From contig CAZSSH010000009.1 of the NCBI GenBank assembly GCA_964609825.1, positions 375,064 to 439,063 on the forward strand: DNA of 64,000 nt, written 5' to 3'. Every line of letters starts with the position of its first letter. The stretch's first letter is position 1. The notes beneath the pieces are model-generated. The model was not told where the DNA came from, made no database searches, and saw nothing but the letters and a program-made list of their open reading frames with translations. The position numbers were made by a program, and so were the translations under genes. Source of the DNA: CAZSSH01 sp964609825 (GTDB taxonomy: Bacteria > Verrucomicrobiota > Lentisphaeria > Victivallales > Victivallaceae). Of the stretch, positions 16,838 to 25,181 are shown piece by piece.

Positions 16838-17965
16838 CTAGCGTTGGGAGATGCGGTAGGTCATAATCGCCCCGCCGATCTGAAAAATGATATTGGGCAG
16901 CCACAACAGATACTGCGGATACAATCTCGGGAAACTTGAGAGTTGCTCACACATGATGATCGAGAGAAAAAACACCCCCGCCAGCAATACGCTCAAAAAC
17001 AGCCCGACCGAAGTCTCGCGCCGCGACGTCCGGATCGCCAGCGGCAGGCCGAAGAGCAAAAAGGCGATCGGCGACAAGGCAAAGGCGATCCGCTGGTTGA
17101 GCTCGACTTCAAGCTCGGTGGTATCGCGGTTGACCATTTTGGTCATGCGGATTTTGGCCATCAAGTCGGTAAAGCGCATGAATTTGGGGCGGCTTGACAA
17201 GCGGGCTTTGTTGGCTTGCTCGCCGTAATCAAAGCCAAACTCCAGCTCTTTGGTAAAAAAGCGGCCGGGGAGCAACGATTTTTTGCCGTCTTTTTCGCCG
17301 TCGTCGTTTTGGTGGTTGCTGACGACGCAGTCATAAAGGCGGACGGTGAGGCGCTGCCTGGCGCGGTCGACCTCGAGTTTGCCGCTGGCGGCATTAATGT
17401 CCTGATTGACGGTTTTTCCGTCTTTGTTGAGCAAATACAGCTGGACTCCGAGGATTTTGTCGTCGCCCTGCTTGTCGTCGATGTAGATAATCGCATTGTC
17501 CCAGTCAATCGGTTTGCCAGGCTCAAAAATGGCGAGAGGTTGATCGATGGCGGCATCGGTCATCAACGTCCGGGATTTGCCCAACAAGGGGGGGCCGACC
17601 TCGACTTGCAGATACAAACACAAGATGGTCAGTAAAAAAGTGATGATCAAAATCGGTGAAACGATCTGCATGATCGAGACCCCGCAGGCACGCATGGCAG
17701 TAATCTCCGAGTCGGCGGACATCCGGCCAAAGACCAACATCACCGCCACCATCACCGCCCATGGGACGGTGAATGTCAGCACGATCGGCAGAATGCACAA
17801 CGTAAACTCGGCAAACGTCCAAAAGGAAATCCCCTGCGAAACATAGTCCAGCACCTTGACAAGATTGGCTCCGGTCATCCCAAAGGTCAAAATCGCGATC
17901 GCCATAAAAAACGCGAGCAAAAAGCCGCGTGTCACATACCAATTTAAAGTTTTCATAACATCCAC
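16838..17965 (-). CDS. LptF/LptG-family LPS-transport permease
   Basis: The protein has 375 aa and six predicted transmembrane helices (three N-terminal, three C-terminal) with a periplasmic beta-jellyroll-like domain between them, as in YjgP/YjgQ. Key blocks are YVTRGFLLAFFMAI, FTVPWAVMVAVMLVFGRMS, DSEITAMRACGVS (the coupling-helix region contacting LptB) and the C-terminal IAFALSPIAFLLFGLPLA. It should extract lipopolysaccharide from the inner membrane together with LptB. LptF and LptG cannot be told apart here, and its partner is not in the window. The start is either 17965 or the ATG three codons on (17956). It heads the minus-strand envelope run. Confidence 0.93.
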   Translation of the reverse strand: MDVMKTLNWYVTRGFLLAFFMAIAILTFGMTGANLVKVLDYVSQGISFWTFAEFTLCILPIVLTFTVPWAVMVAVMLVFGRMSADSEITAMRACGVSIMQIVSPILIITFLLTILCLYLQVEVGPPLLGKSRTLMTDAAIDQPLAIFEPGKPIDWDNAIIYIDDKQGDDKILGVQLYLLNKDGKTVNQDINAASGKLEVDRARQRLTVRLYDCVVSNHQNDDGEKDGKKSLLPGRFFTKELEFGFDYGEQANKARLSSRPKFMRFTDLMAKIRMTKMVNRDTTELEVELNQRIAFALSPIAFLLFGLPLAIRTSRRETSVGLFLSVLLAGVFFLSIIMCEQLSSFPRLYPQYLLWLPNIIFQIGGAIMTYRISQR

Positions 17966-18026
17966 AAATTAATCAACAATTTACCATCCAGATAACATAC
18001 ACCGTCAAACCGCTTTTGGCAAATCG

Positions 18027-20402
18027 TCACGGCTTTAAATCCACCACATACCGGAAACCGACCCTTTTGGCATGAGAACTCAAAAAATAAGTGTTGAACG
18101 ATGAAATGTTTTGTCCGGCCAGATTGCCGATGATGATATACTCGTCGCTGTTGGTGACCGAGGGGAGCACCAGTTCGCGCAAATGACTTTCGTTATCGGC
18201 CCCGTCATCCGCGGGTTTGTCCATGTTAATGAGGTTGTTGGCTTTTTCCCACTCGTACAAATAGGGGAGCCGGACGGCGGCGTTGAGCTTTTTGCCGATA
18301 AAGTTGCAATACCCGATGATCGCTTCAGGGGCGAGGCCGGTGACCGGTGCTTCCGGCACAAGGCCGTCTTTGAGCTTGCCGTCGCGGTTCCACAACGGCG
18401 TCTTGTCAATGTCAAGGGCGGTGAAGCGCGCTTTTTGCTCCGGGGTGAGCGTTTGCCAAAACTCGAGATATTCAGTTAATGACACCAGATCAAGTTTGAT
18501 CAAAAAGGCTGGAACATTGGAGACGCTGACGTAATATTTGTCCTGATGCGTGCCGTCGATACGCGGCCCGGCCGGGATATAGGCCATGTCATCGGGGATT
18601 TCGGAAGGCAAATTGTCGAGGTTGAGCGAGCTCTCGCCGATGGAGTTGATTTTGAGCGGGATAAACAGCTCTTTGCGGCTGCTCTGATTGGTCAGCTTGA
18701 CGAGATATTTGCCGGGGGCGAGATCCATGTCGCCGGATTGGGTGACCGCTCGCTCGCGCCGGTCCGGCTCGATGAGGATGCACTGCCAAAGCTGGTTGTC
18801 GGGCAGCTGGAGTTTTAATTTGCCCAGATTACGGTTGAGCCGCCGGTTGATTGCGCGCAACTCGTAATCGTTGGCAATCGCGGTTTGCGACAATTCGCCC
18901 CAGCGTGACCGCGCCTTTTGGAGGAATTGCTCCAACCGCTCAAAATTGTTGGAGGACAAATATAAATAGCTCAGATTTTTGAAAATATCGCGCACCATGC
19001 GGTCGATATCGGTATGCTGGCGGTTGTAATCGGCGGCGCGGCCCAAAAGCTCCATGGTGAGGTTGCAGTTGTTTTCGTATTCTTTCAACAACCGGTAAAA
19101 GTTATTTTCGGCATCGCTGTTGATTTCCGCGCCGTCGTCGGTTTTGAGCAAACGCAAACTGCGGACGGCCTGAAAATACAGCTCTGACGCCTGGGCATAT
19201 GAGTACTCGGCCTGACTCATGATGGTGTTGGCGTGCGAAATATTGTTTAATTGGACAAAGCCGTAAAACCCGAGCCAGGTCAAAATAGCGGCGATGATGG
19301 TCACCGGGATCAGCGGATGGCGCAAGATGAGCTTGTTGAGCCGGTAAAATGGCGGCGGCGAATACGCCGACACGGGATACTGGTCGAGGTAGTTGTGGAT
19401 GTCCTGCACGAGGTCGTCGACGCTCGCGTAACGCTGTTTGGGGTCGAGATGCATGGCTTTTTTGCAGATGGCCTCGAGCTCCAGCGGCAGCGGCTGCTCT
19501 TTGGGCACGCGTTTGCGCAAGGGGACGATTTTGCCGGCAATCGCCTGTCCGGCGATCTGGTCGATGGTGGCACTGGCGTCAAATGGTGAAATATCCCAGC
19601 ACAAAATGGTGTATAAAATCGCACCCAGGCTGTAAATGTCGCTGTATTGCGTCGGCCCGGCGTTTTTTTGCAGGAGATCCTCAGGGGCCATAAAGGCGGG
19701 GGTGCCGCCAAAGGTGAGCGGCTCGCGCACGGTGCGCTCCTTGTCGAGCTGACAGTTGAGGTCGAGCTCCATTTTGTTGCCGGATTGGGCGCCCTTGTCC
19801 ATCTCGACGCGGTATTGGGCCATGCCCCAATCCATTACCAGCACTTCGCCGTAGTTTCCGATCATGATGTTGCTCGGCTTAAGATCGCAGTGCAAAATCC
19901 CGTGGCTGTGGGCAAAGGCGACGGCGTTGCAAACCGAGACATAAATTTCGAGCAAGCGGTTGAGCCGGTATTTGCGCCGGGAGTCGGCTTGGCCGTCGCG
20001 CAGCTTTTTGAGAATGCCGCGCAAAGTTTCGCCGTCGACTTTTTTCATGGTAAAGTAGACCCCGGCGTCTTTAAAGACCCCGATGCGGTGCACCGGCACA
20101 ATGTTGGGGTGGTCAATCTGGGCGGTGGCGCGCGCCTCGCGGATGAAGGTTTCAATGTGCTTGGCGTTGTCGCGAAACTGCGGGCGCAAAAGTTTGATGG
20201 CAATTTCGCGGTTGAGCCCCGGCTCGTAGGCGGAAAGCACTGCGCCGACTCCGCCAATGCCGATGGTGCGGATGTTTTCGTAATCCTGAATATTTTCGCC
20301 GTCGTGCAACCCCAAAGCGATACGCAATTCCTCCGGCGACATCAGATTTTTCTTGTTTTCGCCGTAAATGATGGTGCGTTCGTTGTCGATGATTTCGGTC
20401 AT
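18027..20402 (-). CDS. Membrane Ser/Thr protein kinase fused to an FGE/SUMF1-like domain
   Basis: This 791-residue protein starts with a Hanks-type kinase domain (44-340). Visible elements are the glycine loop GIGGVGAV, catalytic Lys K70 (AIKLL), catalytic loop HCDLKPSN with Asp173 (HCD instead of HRD), metal loop DWG at 191-193 instead of DFG, and APE at 239-241. One transmembrane helix follows (362-382), then a helical extracytoplasmic stretch (390-540). The C-terminal domain (about 600-791) starts with MAYIPAGP and ends in a GFRYVV-like strand, as in formylglycine-generating-enzyme-like / C-type-lectin folds. The catalytic cysteines of true FGE are not visible, so it is probably a sensor or binding domain. 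It is the last gene of the five-gene operon, 3 bp after its neighbour. Confidence 0.88.
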   Translation of the reverse strand: MTEIIDNERTIIYGENKKNLMSPEELRIALGLHDGENIQDYENIRTIGIGGVGAVLSAYEPGLNREIAIKLLRPQFRDNAKHIETFIREARATAQIDHPNIVPVHRIGVFKDAGVYFTMKKVDGETLRGILKKLRDGQADSRRKYRLNRLLEIYVSVCNAVAFAHSHGILHCDLKPSNIMIGNYGEVLVMDWGMAQYRVEMDKGAQSGNKMELDLNCQLDKERTVREPLTFGGTPAFMAPEDLLQKNAGPTQYSDIYSLGAILYTILCWDISPFDASATIDQIAGQAIAGKIVPLRKRVPKEQPLPLELEAICKKAMHLDPKQRYASVDDLVQDIHNYLDQYPVSAYSPPPFYRLNKLILRHPLIPVTIIAAILTWLGFYGFVQLNNISHANTIMSQAEYSYAQASELYFQAVRSLRLLKTDDGAEINSDAENNFYRLLKEYENNCNLTMELLGRAADYNRQHTDIDRMVRDIFKNLSYLYLSSNNFERLEQFLQKARSRWGELSQTAIANDYELRAINRRLNRNLGKLKLQLPDNQLWQCILIEPDRRERAVTQSGDMDLAPGKYLVKLTNQSSRKELFIPLKINSIGESSLNLDNLPSEIPDDMAYIPAGPRIDGTHQDKYYVSVSNVPAFLIKLDLVSLTEYLEFWQTLTPEQKARFTALDIDKTPLWNRDGKLKDGLVPEAPVTGLAPEAIIGYCNFIGKKLNAAVRLPYLYEWEKANNLINMDKPADDGADNESHLRELVLPSVTNSDEYIIIGNLAGQNISSFNTYFLSSHAKRVGFRYVVDLKP

Positions 20403-20405
20403 TGT

Positions 20406-22145
20406 TTATGGATTCAGATTTTGTATGATTTCCAGATTCTTTTTGACCCCGGCGGCAAAGGCTTCGGTTTGCAGACTGGAGGTACTCAAGGCTCCTGCTC
20501 CCTGCAAGGTGAAATTGTCCGGGAAGATAAAACATTTGGCCTCTTCGTTGCGTCCGAGGGCATCGGCGCGTTTGGCGACCACGACCCCGATGAATTCGCC
20601 TTGTTTGTTGAGGACGAAATCACCCGTCTCGGCGGCCAGCTGGTTGCTGGAGCGGTTGCCGTTGCGGATAAACATGTAAGGATCCTTGCTGGCAAAGTCG
20701 ACCGAGCAGCGGCCGTTGAGGTTGGAGCTCTCTTTGCCGTAGGAGGAGGTTTTAAACAAATAAAGATTGTCGAGCCCGCGGTTTCTGAGGTTGGTGCTGT
20801 CCAAAATTGCGATGGGGGCGGCCTTGATCTCGGACGGGATCTCCAAAATGGCGACGCGGGGGTCAAATTTGGAGATAATCACCGGGGTATTGAGCCGGAT
20901 GCCGTTGATCTGGTAATCGATGTCGCTTACCCGGTCAAAAGTGAGCGGTTTGTCGCCCTTGGCGCCGACCAAAGTGTCAAATGAGGCAATCAGATAATTT
21001 TTGCCGTTGACGGCGATGACGGGAAGATAATAATCGCCGCCGCCGTCGATGTCGATGAGCATGCGTTTTTCTTTGATTTTGATGTTGAGCTTGACAGTGG
21101 CGGCGTTGTACTTGTTAAGCACGTCGCTCCGGAGTTTGGCCTCGGCGTCGGTGAGTTTTTCCTGGGTGGTGGCGAGTTTGGCCTCGGTGTTTTCGACCTT
21201 GCCCTGACTTTCAATGAGCTCGCGGTTGATGTTTTCGGCCGCCTGCTTGGTGGTGGAGAGCTCGGTTTTGGTTTTGGAGAGCTCGGTGACAGCATTTTTG
21301 AGCATGCCCTGCATGTCCTCCAATTTGCGCTTGGCGTCGCTCAACTCGGCTTCGCGGGCGGCGGCCAGATTACGGTTCTTTTCGTACAAACTTTTAAACT
21401 CGGCCAAGTCACGCTCGGTGTTGTTGAGTTTTCCGCGGGTAAAGGAGAGATCGCTCTCGTATTCCTGGGTTTTGCTTTGCAACTTGTCGGCCTTGAGCAC
21501 ATATTCACTCAGGGCGGTTTTGGTCGATGTCAGATCCGCTTCGCGGGCGGCCAGATTCTCCTTGGTCTTGAGTAACTCGGCCCCGGTAACCTCGAGCTTT
21601 TGCTCCTTTTGATTGAGCGACTCTTTGGAGTCGGCCAGCTGCTGGCGCGCCACCGCGTAATTTTCGCGCAACGTACTCAAATCCCCAGCTGTGGCTTGAT
21701 GGATTCTTTTAAGCTCGGTGAGCTCGGCCCCGGACTCTTCGAGCTTGATTTTAAGCGCGGCGCGGGCCTTGATCTCTTTGTCGATCTGGTCCTGCAACTC
21801 AGCCGGACTCATCGCGCCGGCGGTGCTTTTGGTCAAAGAGAGTTTGCGCTCCAAAATTTCTTTTTTGGCCATGGTTTCGGCCAATTGCTCGGTAATCGTC
21901 TTTAATGCCGCCTCGCGCGCCTCGGAGAAGCCCTCTTGTTTTTGAGCTTCGCGGATTTTTAATTTGGCCTCCTCGAGCTGCTGTTGGCGGAGACTAAGTT
22001 CACTTAAAATAATCGCGGCGGTGTTGGTGTCCAAAACACCGCCCGTACCGGCGCCGGGCATGGTCACCGGCGGGGTGCTGGTATAAAAGGACAGCATCGC
22101 CGAAACGATAAAGTCGCAAATGACAATCAGGATCGATCGGTTCAC
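20406..22145 (-). CDS. Coiled-coil membrane protein with degenerate trypsin-like domain
   Basis: Translation likely starts at GTG 22145, which has GAGG 6 bp upstream. The 579-residue product has an N-terminal membrane anchor (4-22), a Pro/Gly-rich stretch, and a long heptad-rich coiled coil (about 45-355; many repeats of the type LSKTKTELSTTKQAAENI). A globular domain of about 220 residues ends the protein. The segments FDPRVAILEIP and AETGDFVLNKQGEFIGVVV look like the DLAVLKI and GNSGGPLVN strands of trypsin/HtrA proteases. At the positions of the catalytic His, Asp and Ser I see no matching residues, so I read it as an inactive pseudo-protease. This fold call is inference. It is one base after the preceding gene. 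Confidence 0.7.
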   Translation of the reverse strand: MNRSILIVICDFIVSAMLSFYTSTPPVTMPGAGTGGVLDTNTAAIILSELSLRQQQLEEAKLKIREAQKQEGFSEAREAALKTITEQLAETMAKKEILERKLSLTKSTAGAMSPAELQDQIDKEIKARAALKIKLEESGAELTELKRIHQATAGDLSTLRENYAVARQQLADSKESLNQKEQKLEVTGAELLKTKENLAAREADLTSTKTALSEYVLKADKLQSKTQEYESDLSFTRGKLNNTERDLAEFKSLYEKNRNLAAAREAELSDAKRKLEDMQGMLKNAVTELSKTKTELSTTKQAAENINRELIESQGKVENTEAKLATTQEKLTDAEAKLRSDVLNKYNAATVKLNIKIKEKRMLIDIDGGGDYYLPVIAVNGKNYLIASFDTLVGAKGDKPLTFDRVSDIDYQINGIRLNTPVIISKFDPRVAILEIPSEIKAAPIAILDSTNLRNRGLDNLYLFKTSSYGKESSNLNGRCSVDFASKDPYMFIRNGNRSSNQLAAETGDFVLNKQGEFIGVVVAKRADALGRNEEAKCFIFPDNFTLQGAGALSTSSLQTEAFAAGVKKNLEIIQNLNP

Positions 22146-22146
22146 C

Positions 22147-22689
22147 TTAGACCTCGTGTTTTTCCTGGCCGGTTAACAACTTCTGGCGCAGCGGATACAG
22201 CAAACTCAACCGCAAAATCAAGCTGAAAATAATCCCGATCAAGGTTGACGAGTAGGCGATCACCCGGCTGCTTTGGGGTGCAAACGTCATCACCAAAAAG
22301 GCCGACACCGTCCCAAAGAGCCCAATGTACAACGGTACGTCAAAAAACACGTCGGCGCTTTCAAGTTTCTTGAGCTTGAGATTATACGAGTCATGGCTGT
22401 GGCGGATATGCCCGACTACTTTGATGGCGATAAACAAGGCCACAAACTGCATCACGGTAATGACCGAAAAAATGTACATGGAGAGTTTGCCGGTAAACTC
22501 CTCCTGTGCCGCCACGCTGTTGGGCGAGTCGGGAGCGACTTTACCGAGGACCTCGGCGCTCTTGGTGCCGCAAAAGACGTTTTTGACAAACTCGGTGTGC
22601 TCAAAGAGGTAATTCATGAGATAGAGAAACCCAGCGGCGAGGACCGCAAAGAGGATCACGCTAAACAAGTGGTAACGATGCTTTTTCAT
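22147..22689 (-). CDS. Small polytopic membrane protein, unknown
   Basis: The 180-residue protein has four predicted transmembrane helices (about 8-28, 70-91, 117-137, 145-166) with a periplasmic loop between the first two. The segment VPLYIGLFGTVSAFLVMTF recalls the GLLGTV helix of MotA/TolQ/ExbB proteins, but length and the rest do not allow that assignment. Its ATG overlaps the rsmA stop (ATGA), and its stop is one base from the GTG of the coiled-coil protein. It therefore probably works with the coiled-coil and kinase proteins in the inner membrane. Confidence 0.75.
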   Translation of the reverse strand: MKKHRYHLFSVILFAVLAAGFLYLMNYLFEHTEFVKNVFCGTKSAEVLGKVAPDSPNSVAAQEEFTGKLSMYIFSVITVMQFVALFIAIKVVGHIRHSHDSYNLKLKKLESADVFFDVPLYIGLFGTVSAFLVMTFAPQSSRVIAYSSTLIGIIFSLILRLSLLYPLRQKLLTGQEKHEV

Positions 22690-23510
22690 AAATCAAACAA
22701 TCCTTTGGTTATGCTGATAAAATCCGCCAACGCCAGTTTGTCCGGCCGGATCTCGGGTGCGATATTGAGCTTGGCCAACACATCGGCGGTTTTCTCTTTG
22801 CCGTAATTGGCGGCCAGCACTTTGCCCATTTGCTTGCGCCGCTGGGCAAACGCAGTCTTGACGACTCCGGGGAGCAAACGCCGCACTTCCGGGTCGGGGA
22901 GCTCCTGTTTGCGGTAAAAGCCGACAATCGCCGAATCCACCTCCGGCGGCGGGAAAAAGACATCCGGCGGCACATTTTTCTCAATTTTTACATCATACAT
23001 AAGCTGGGTCCGCACCGACAAGGAGCCGTACTCCTTGCTGTCCGGCTGGGCCGCCAGCCGTTCAGCCATTTCTTTTTGGAGCATAAAAAACATCGACTCC
23101 GGCACCTCCGGGAGCTCCAGCATCCGGGCGATAAATATAGTGCTGATCGAGTACGGCAAATTGGCAATCGCCCGAAAGGGTTTGCCTTTGGGCAGTAGCT
23201 CCACATAATTGACCCGGCAAGCGTCGTCCTCAGTCAAAATCAAGTTGTCATGCTTCAAATTGTTACGCAAGTACTCGGCGATGCGGTGGTCAAACTCGAC
23301 AGCGTATACCGTCGCCCCGGTTTTTAAGAGCCGTTTTGTCAAAGAGCCAAAGCCGGGACCGACCTCAAGGACGATTTCGCCCGACCGGGGATTGCTCAGC
23401 CGGACGATGGCGTCCAATAGGTTGCCGTCGAGCAAGAAATTTTGTCCGAGCCCGCGGCCGGGCCGCATCCCGATCGACTCCATGGTGCTTAATAATTGTT
23501 GTTTATTCAT
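22686..23510 (-). CDS. rsmA: 16S rRNA dimethyladenosine transferase
   Basis: RsmA (KsgA) dimethylates two adjacent adenines near the 3' end of 16S rRNA late in small-subunit assembly. The 274-residue protein carries RPGRGLGQNFLLD (residues 17-29), the SAM-binding loop VLEVGPGFGSLTKRL, motif IV NLPYSISTIF, and the C-terminal FPPPEVDSAIVGF and RRKQMGKVL blocks. All are typical of the family. Its ATG directly abuts the fmdB stop (TAGATG), and its own stop overlaps the next start. It is a housekeeping gene at the head of an otherwise unusual operon. Confidence 0.97.
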   Translation of the reverse strand: MNKQQLLSTMESIGMRPGRGLGQNFLLDGNLLDAIVRLSNPRSGEIVLEVGPGFGSLTKRLLKTGATVYAVEFDHRIAEYLRNNLKHDNLILTEDDACRVNYVELLPKGKPFRAIANLPYSISTIFIARMLELPEVPESMFFMLQKEMAERLAAQPDSKEYGSLSVRTQLMYDVKIEKNVPPDVFFPPPEVDSAIVGFYRKQELPDPEVRRLLPGVVKTAFAQRRKQMGKVLAANYGKEKTADVLAKLNIAPEIRPDKLALADFISITKGLFDL

Positions 23511-23747
23511 CTAGTGTCCGCCATGGCAGCAACCGCCGCCGCACATATGAGTGTCGGCCGCCGGGCAGCTGTCTTTGCCGGCACAATGTTTGGCACCGCC
23601 ACTTTTGACCACGGCCGCAAACACCGCCGGGAGTTTTTTCATATCGCTGGTGCCGCAAGCGGGACAAACGGCGTTGCTGTCAAAGCGCGGGAGCAGCAAT
23701 TCGCTTTGTTTGCCGCATTGGGCGCATTTAAAATTAAAAATCGGCAT
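23511..23747 (-). CDS. FmdB-type zinc ribbon protein
   Basis: The 78-residue protein matches the FmdB/CxxC_CxxC_SSSS zinc ribbon family: MPIFNFKCAQCGK and VCPACGTSDMKKLP supply two CxxC knuckles that should bind one zinc ion. The last 25 residues are unusually rich in Cys and His (CAGKDSCP, HMCGGGCCHGGH) and may bind a second metal ion or an Fe-S centre. The family is often annotated as regulatory, but its role is not established. It is the first gene of the operon, with an AAGGA ribosome-binding site and the promoter at 23830-23857. Confidence 0.88.
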   Translation of the reverse strand: MPIFNFKCAQCGKQSELLLPRFDSNAVCPACGTSDMKKLPAVFAAVVKSGGAKHCAGKDSCPAADTHMCGGGCCHGGH

Positions 23748-23829
23748 ATCTCATTGATCCTTCAAGGTTTTTGCCCGGCTTGACGGCCCGGCATGATGCG
23801 GATTTTAAGTGCCGCACTCCGAAAGAAAT

Positions 23830-23857
23830 AAGATACACCGATTTTTGAAATTTTCAA
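23830..23857 (-). promoter_or_regulatory. Promoter of the fmdB-rsmA-kinase operon
   Basis: On the minus strand, TTGAAA (23852-23857) and TATCTT (23830-23835) are separated by 16 bp, just after the FAD oxidoreductase stop codon. Confidence 0.45.
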
Positions 23858-23865
23858 ATATTTTT

Positions 23866-25170
23866 TTAGACTTTAACGCCGAAAGAGTTTAAAATCTGCT
23901 GCACCGCCTTGACATCGACCTCCCGCGCTTGAATGTTTTGGCGGGCGGCCACGGCGGCGGCAACGCCGACGCCCTGACCGATATTGAGGCAAATCGGCAT
24001 CACCCGGTAGTTGGAGTGCGCCTTGTGGGTGCCGCAAATATTGCGCCCGGAGAGGAGTAACCCGTCGATTTTTTCGGGGACACAGCTGCGGTACGGGATC
24101 GAGTATTTGCCCTTGGCGACAAAGTGGTGCTGTGCGCCGTGCTCATCAAGACCCGGACCTTTGAGGCTGTGGATGTCAAAGTTGAAGAAATTGCGCGTGG
24201 CGATCCAGTCGTCAAAGAGTTTGGCCTCGACAATGTCGTTTTCGTTAAGGCAATAGAGCCCCTTAAAGTGGCGGGTTTCGCGGACGCCGACGTTTTGGGC
24301 GGTGCTCACCAAGTAGCAATTTTTGTAGCCGGGGGCGAATTCGCGCAAAAAGTCGATGATTTTCTCAATCTGCCGGTGGCAGATGATTTCGGCCCTGGTC
24401 AGATCGCGGACGTTGGTGGCGTCGATGTTGATCACGTTGGTCATATTGACGGTGACTTCGCCGGGGAAGCGCGCCGGGTAAAGAAGCACATGGCCCGCCG
24501 GGTGCGGCAAATGCTGCCGGGCGAGGGCCTGGATTTCCCCTTTGGGGACATCGACCTTGGTCTCAAAGCTGCCCGGAAAAATCGCCTGATTGTAGTCCAC
24601 GCCGCCAATGCGGAACATTAAGGTAACCGGCTGACACACGTGATCGGTCTCGCGCCCCAAAATGTACTCGGCCCCGGCCCGTGCAGCAGCGTCGCCGTCG
24701 CCGGTGGCGTCAATCACCACTTTGGCCATAATCGCCTCGCGCCCGGATTTGCTCTCGGTCACGACGCCGACGACCTTATTGTCTTGTTTGATCACATCGA
24801 CGATCTGGGTATACAATTGGACTTGGACATTGTCCTCCTCCATCATGTCAAAAAACACATTTTTGAGGCACTCATGGCTGATCGAATACAAATCGACCTG
24901 ATTTTGGGTGCGGGACAAGGCTTGTTTGCAGAGCATCCGGTGAGTGATTTCGTCCAATAAGGGCGACTCGGTGCCGCCGCACCAGTGGGACATCATGCCG
25001 GTGGTGGCCATGCCGCCCAACGTGTTTAATTGCTCGATGATCATCGTGGGGGCGCCGGTGCGGGCTGCGCCCAAGGCGGCGCCGATGCCCGCGGGGCCGC
25101 CGCCGGCAACCAAAACTTCAACACTGGCAACGACCGGGATTTCCCGGGATTTTTCGGTAATGGTTTTCAT
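23866..25170 (-). CDS. FAD-dependent oxidoreductase (FAD_oxidored family)
   Basis: The protein has 434 aa. The dinucleotide fold VLVAGGGPAGIGAALGAAR (residues 19-37) is followed by an acidic ribose-binding position (IIEQ) and LGGMATTGMMSHWCGG. A second FAD-contact block, VIDATGDGDAAARAGAEY, lies near residue 150, and GLLLSGRNICGTHKAHSNYR near the end. These fit the PF12831-type oxidoreductases that are abundant in Lentisphaerota and Planctomycetota and are usually tied to carbohydrate loci. The substrate is unknown. It lies 11 bp after the second oxidoreductase gene in the same operon. No signal peptide is present, so it is cytoplasmic. Confidence 0.88.
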   Translation of the reverse strand: MKTITEKSREIPVVASVEVLVAGGGPAGIGAALGAARTGAPTMIIEQLNTLGGMATTGMMSHWCGGTESPLLDEITHRMLCKQALSRTQNQVDLYSISHECLKNVFFDMMEEDNVQVQLYTQIVDVIKQDNKVVGVVTESKSGREAIMAKVVIDATGDGDAAARAGAEYILGRETDHVCQPVTLMFRIGGVDYNQAIFPGSFETKVDVPKGEIQALARQHLPHPAGHVLLYPARFPGEVTVNMTNVINIDATNVRDLTRAEIICHRQIEKIIDFLREFAPGYKNCYLVSTAQNVGVRETRHFKGLYCLNENDIVEAKLFDDWIATRNFFNFDIHSLKGPGLDEHGAQHHFVAKGKYSIPYRSCVPEKIDGLLLSGRNICGTHKAHSNYRVMPICLNIGQGVGVAAAVAARQNIQAREVDVKAVQQILNSFGVKV

Positions 25171-25181
25171 AAAATAATCCC

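Noticed and set aside
18027..20402. Diversity-generating retroelement target (FGE/lectin-type variable protein)
   Set aside because: The C-terminal fold is of a type used by such targets, but no reverse transcriptase, template repeat or variable-repeat copy is found in the window.
22147..22689. MotA/TolQ/ExbB proton-channel protein
   Set aside because: One helix resembles the GLLGTV segment, but length, helix arrangement and the absence of a B-type partner do not support the assignment.
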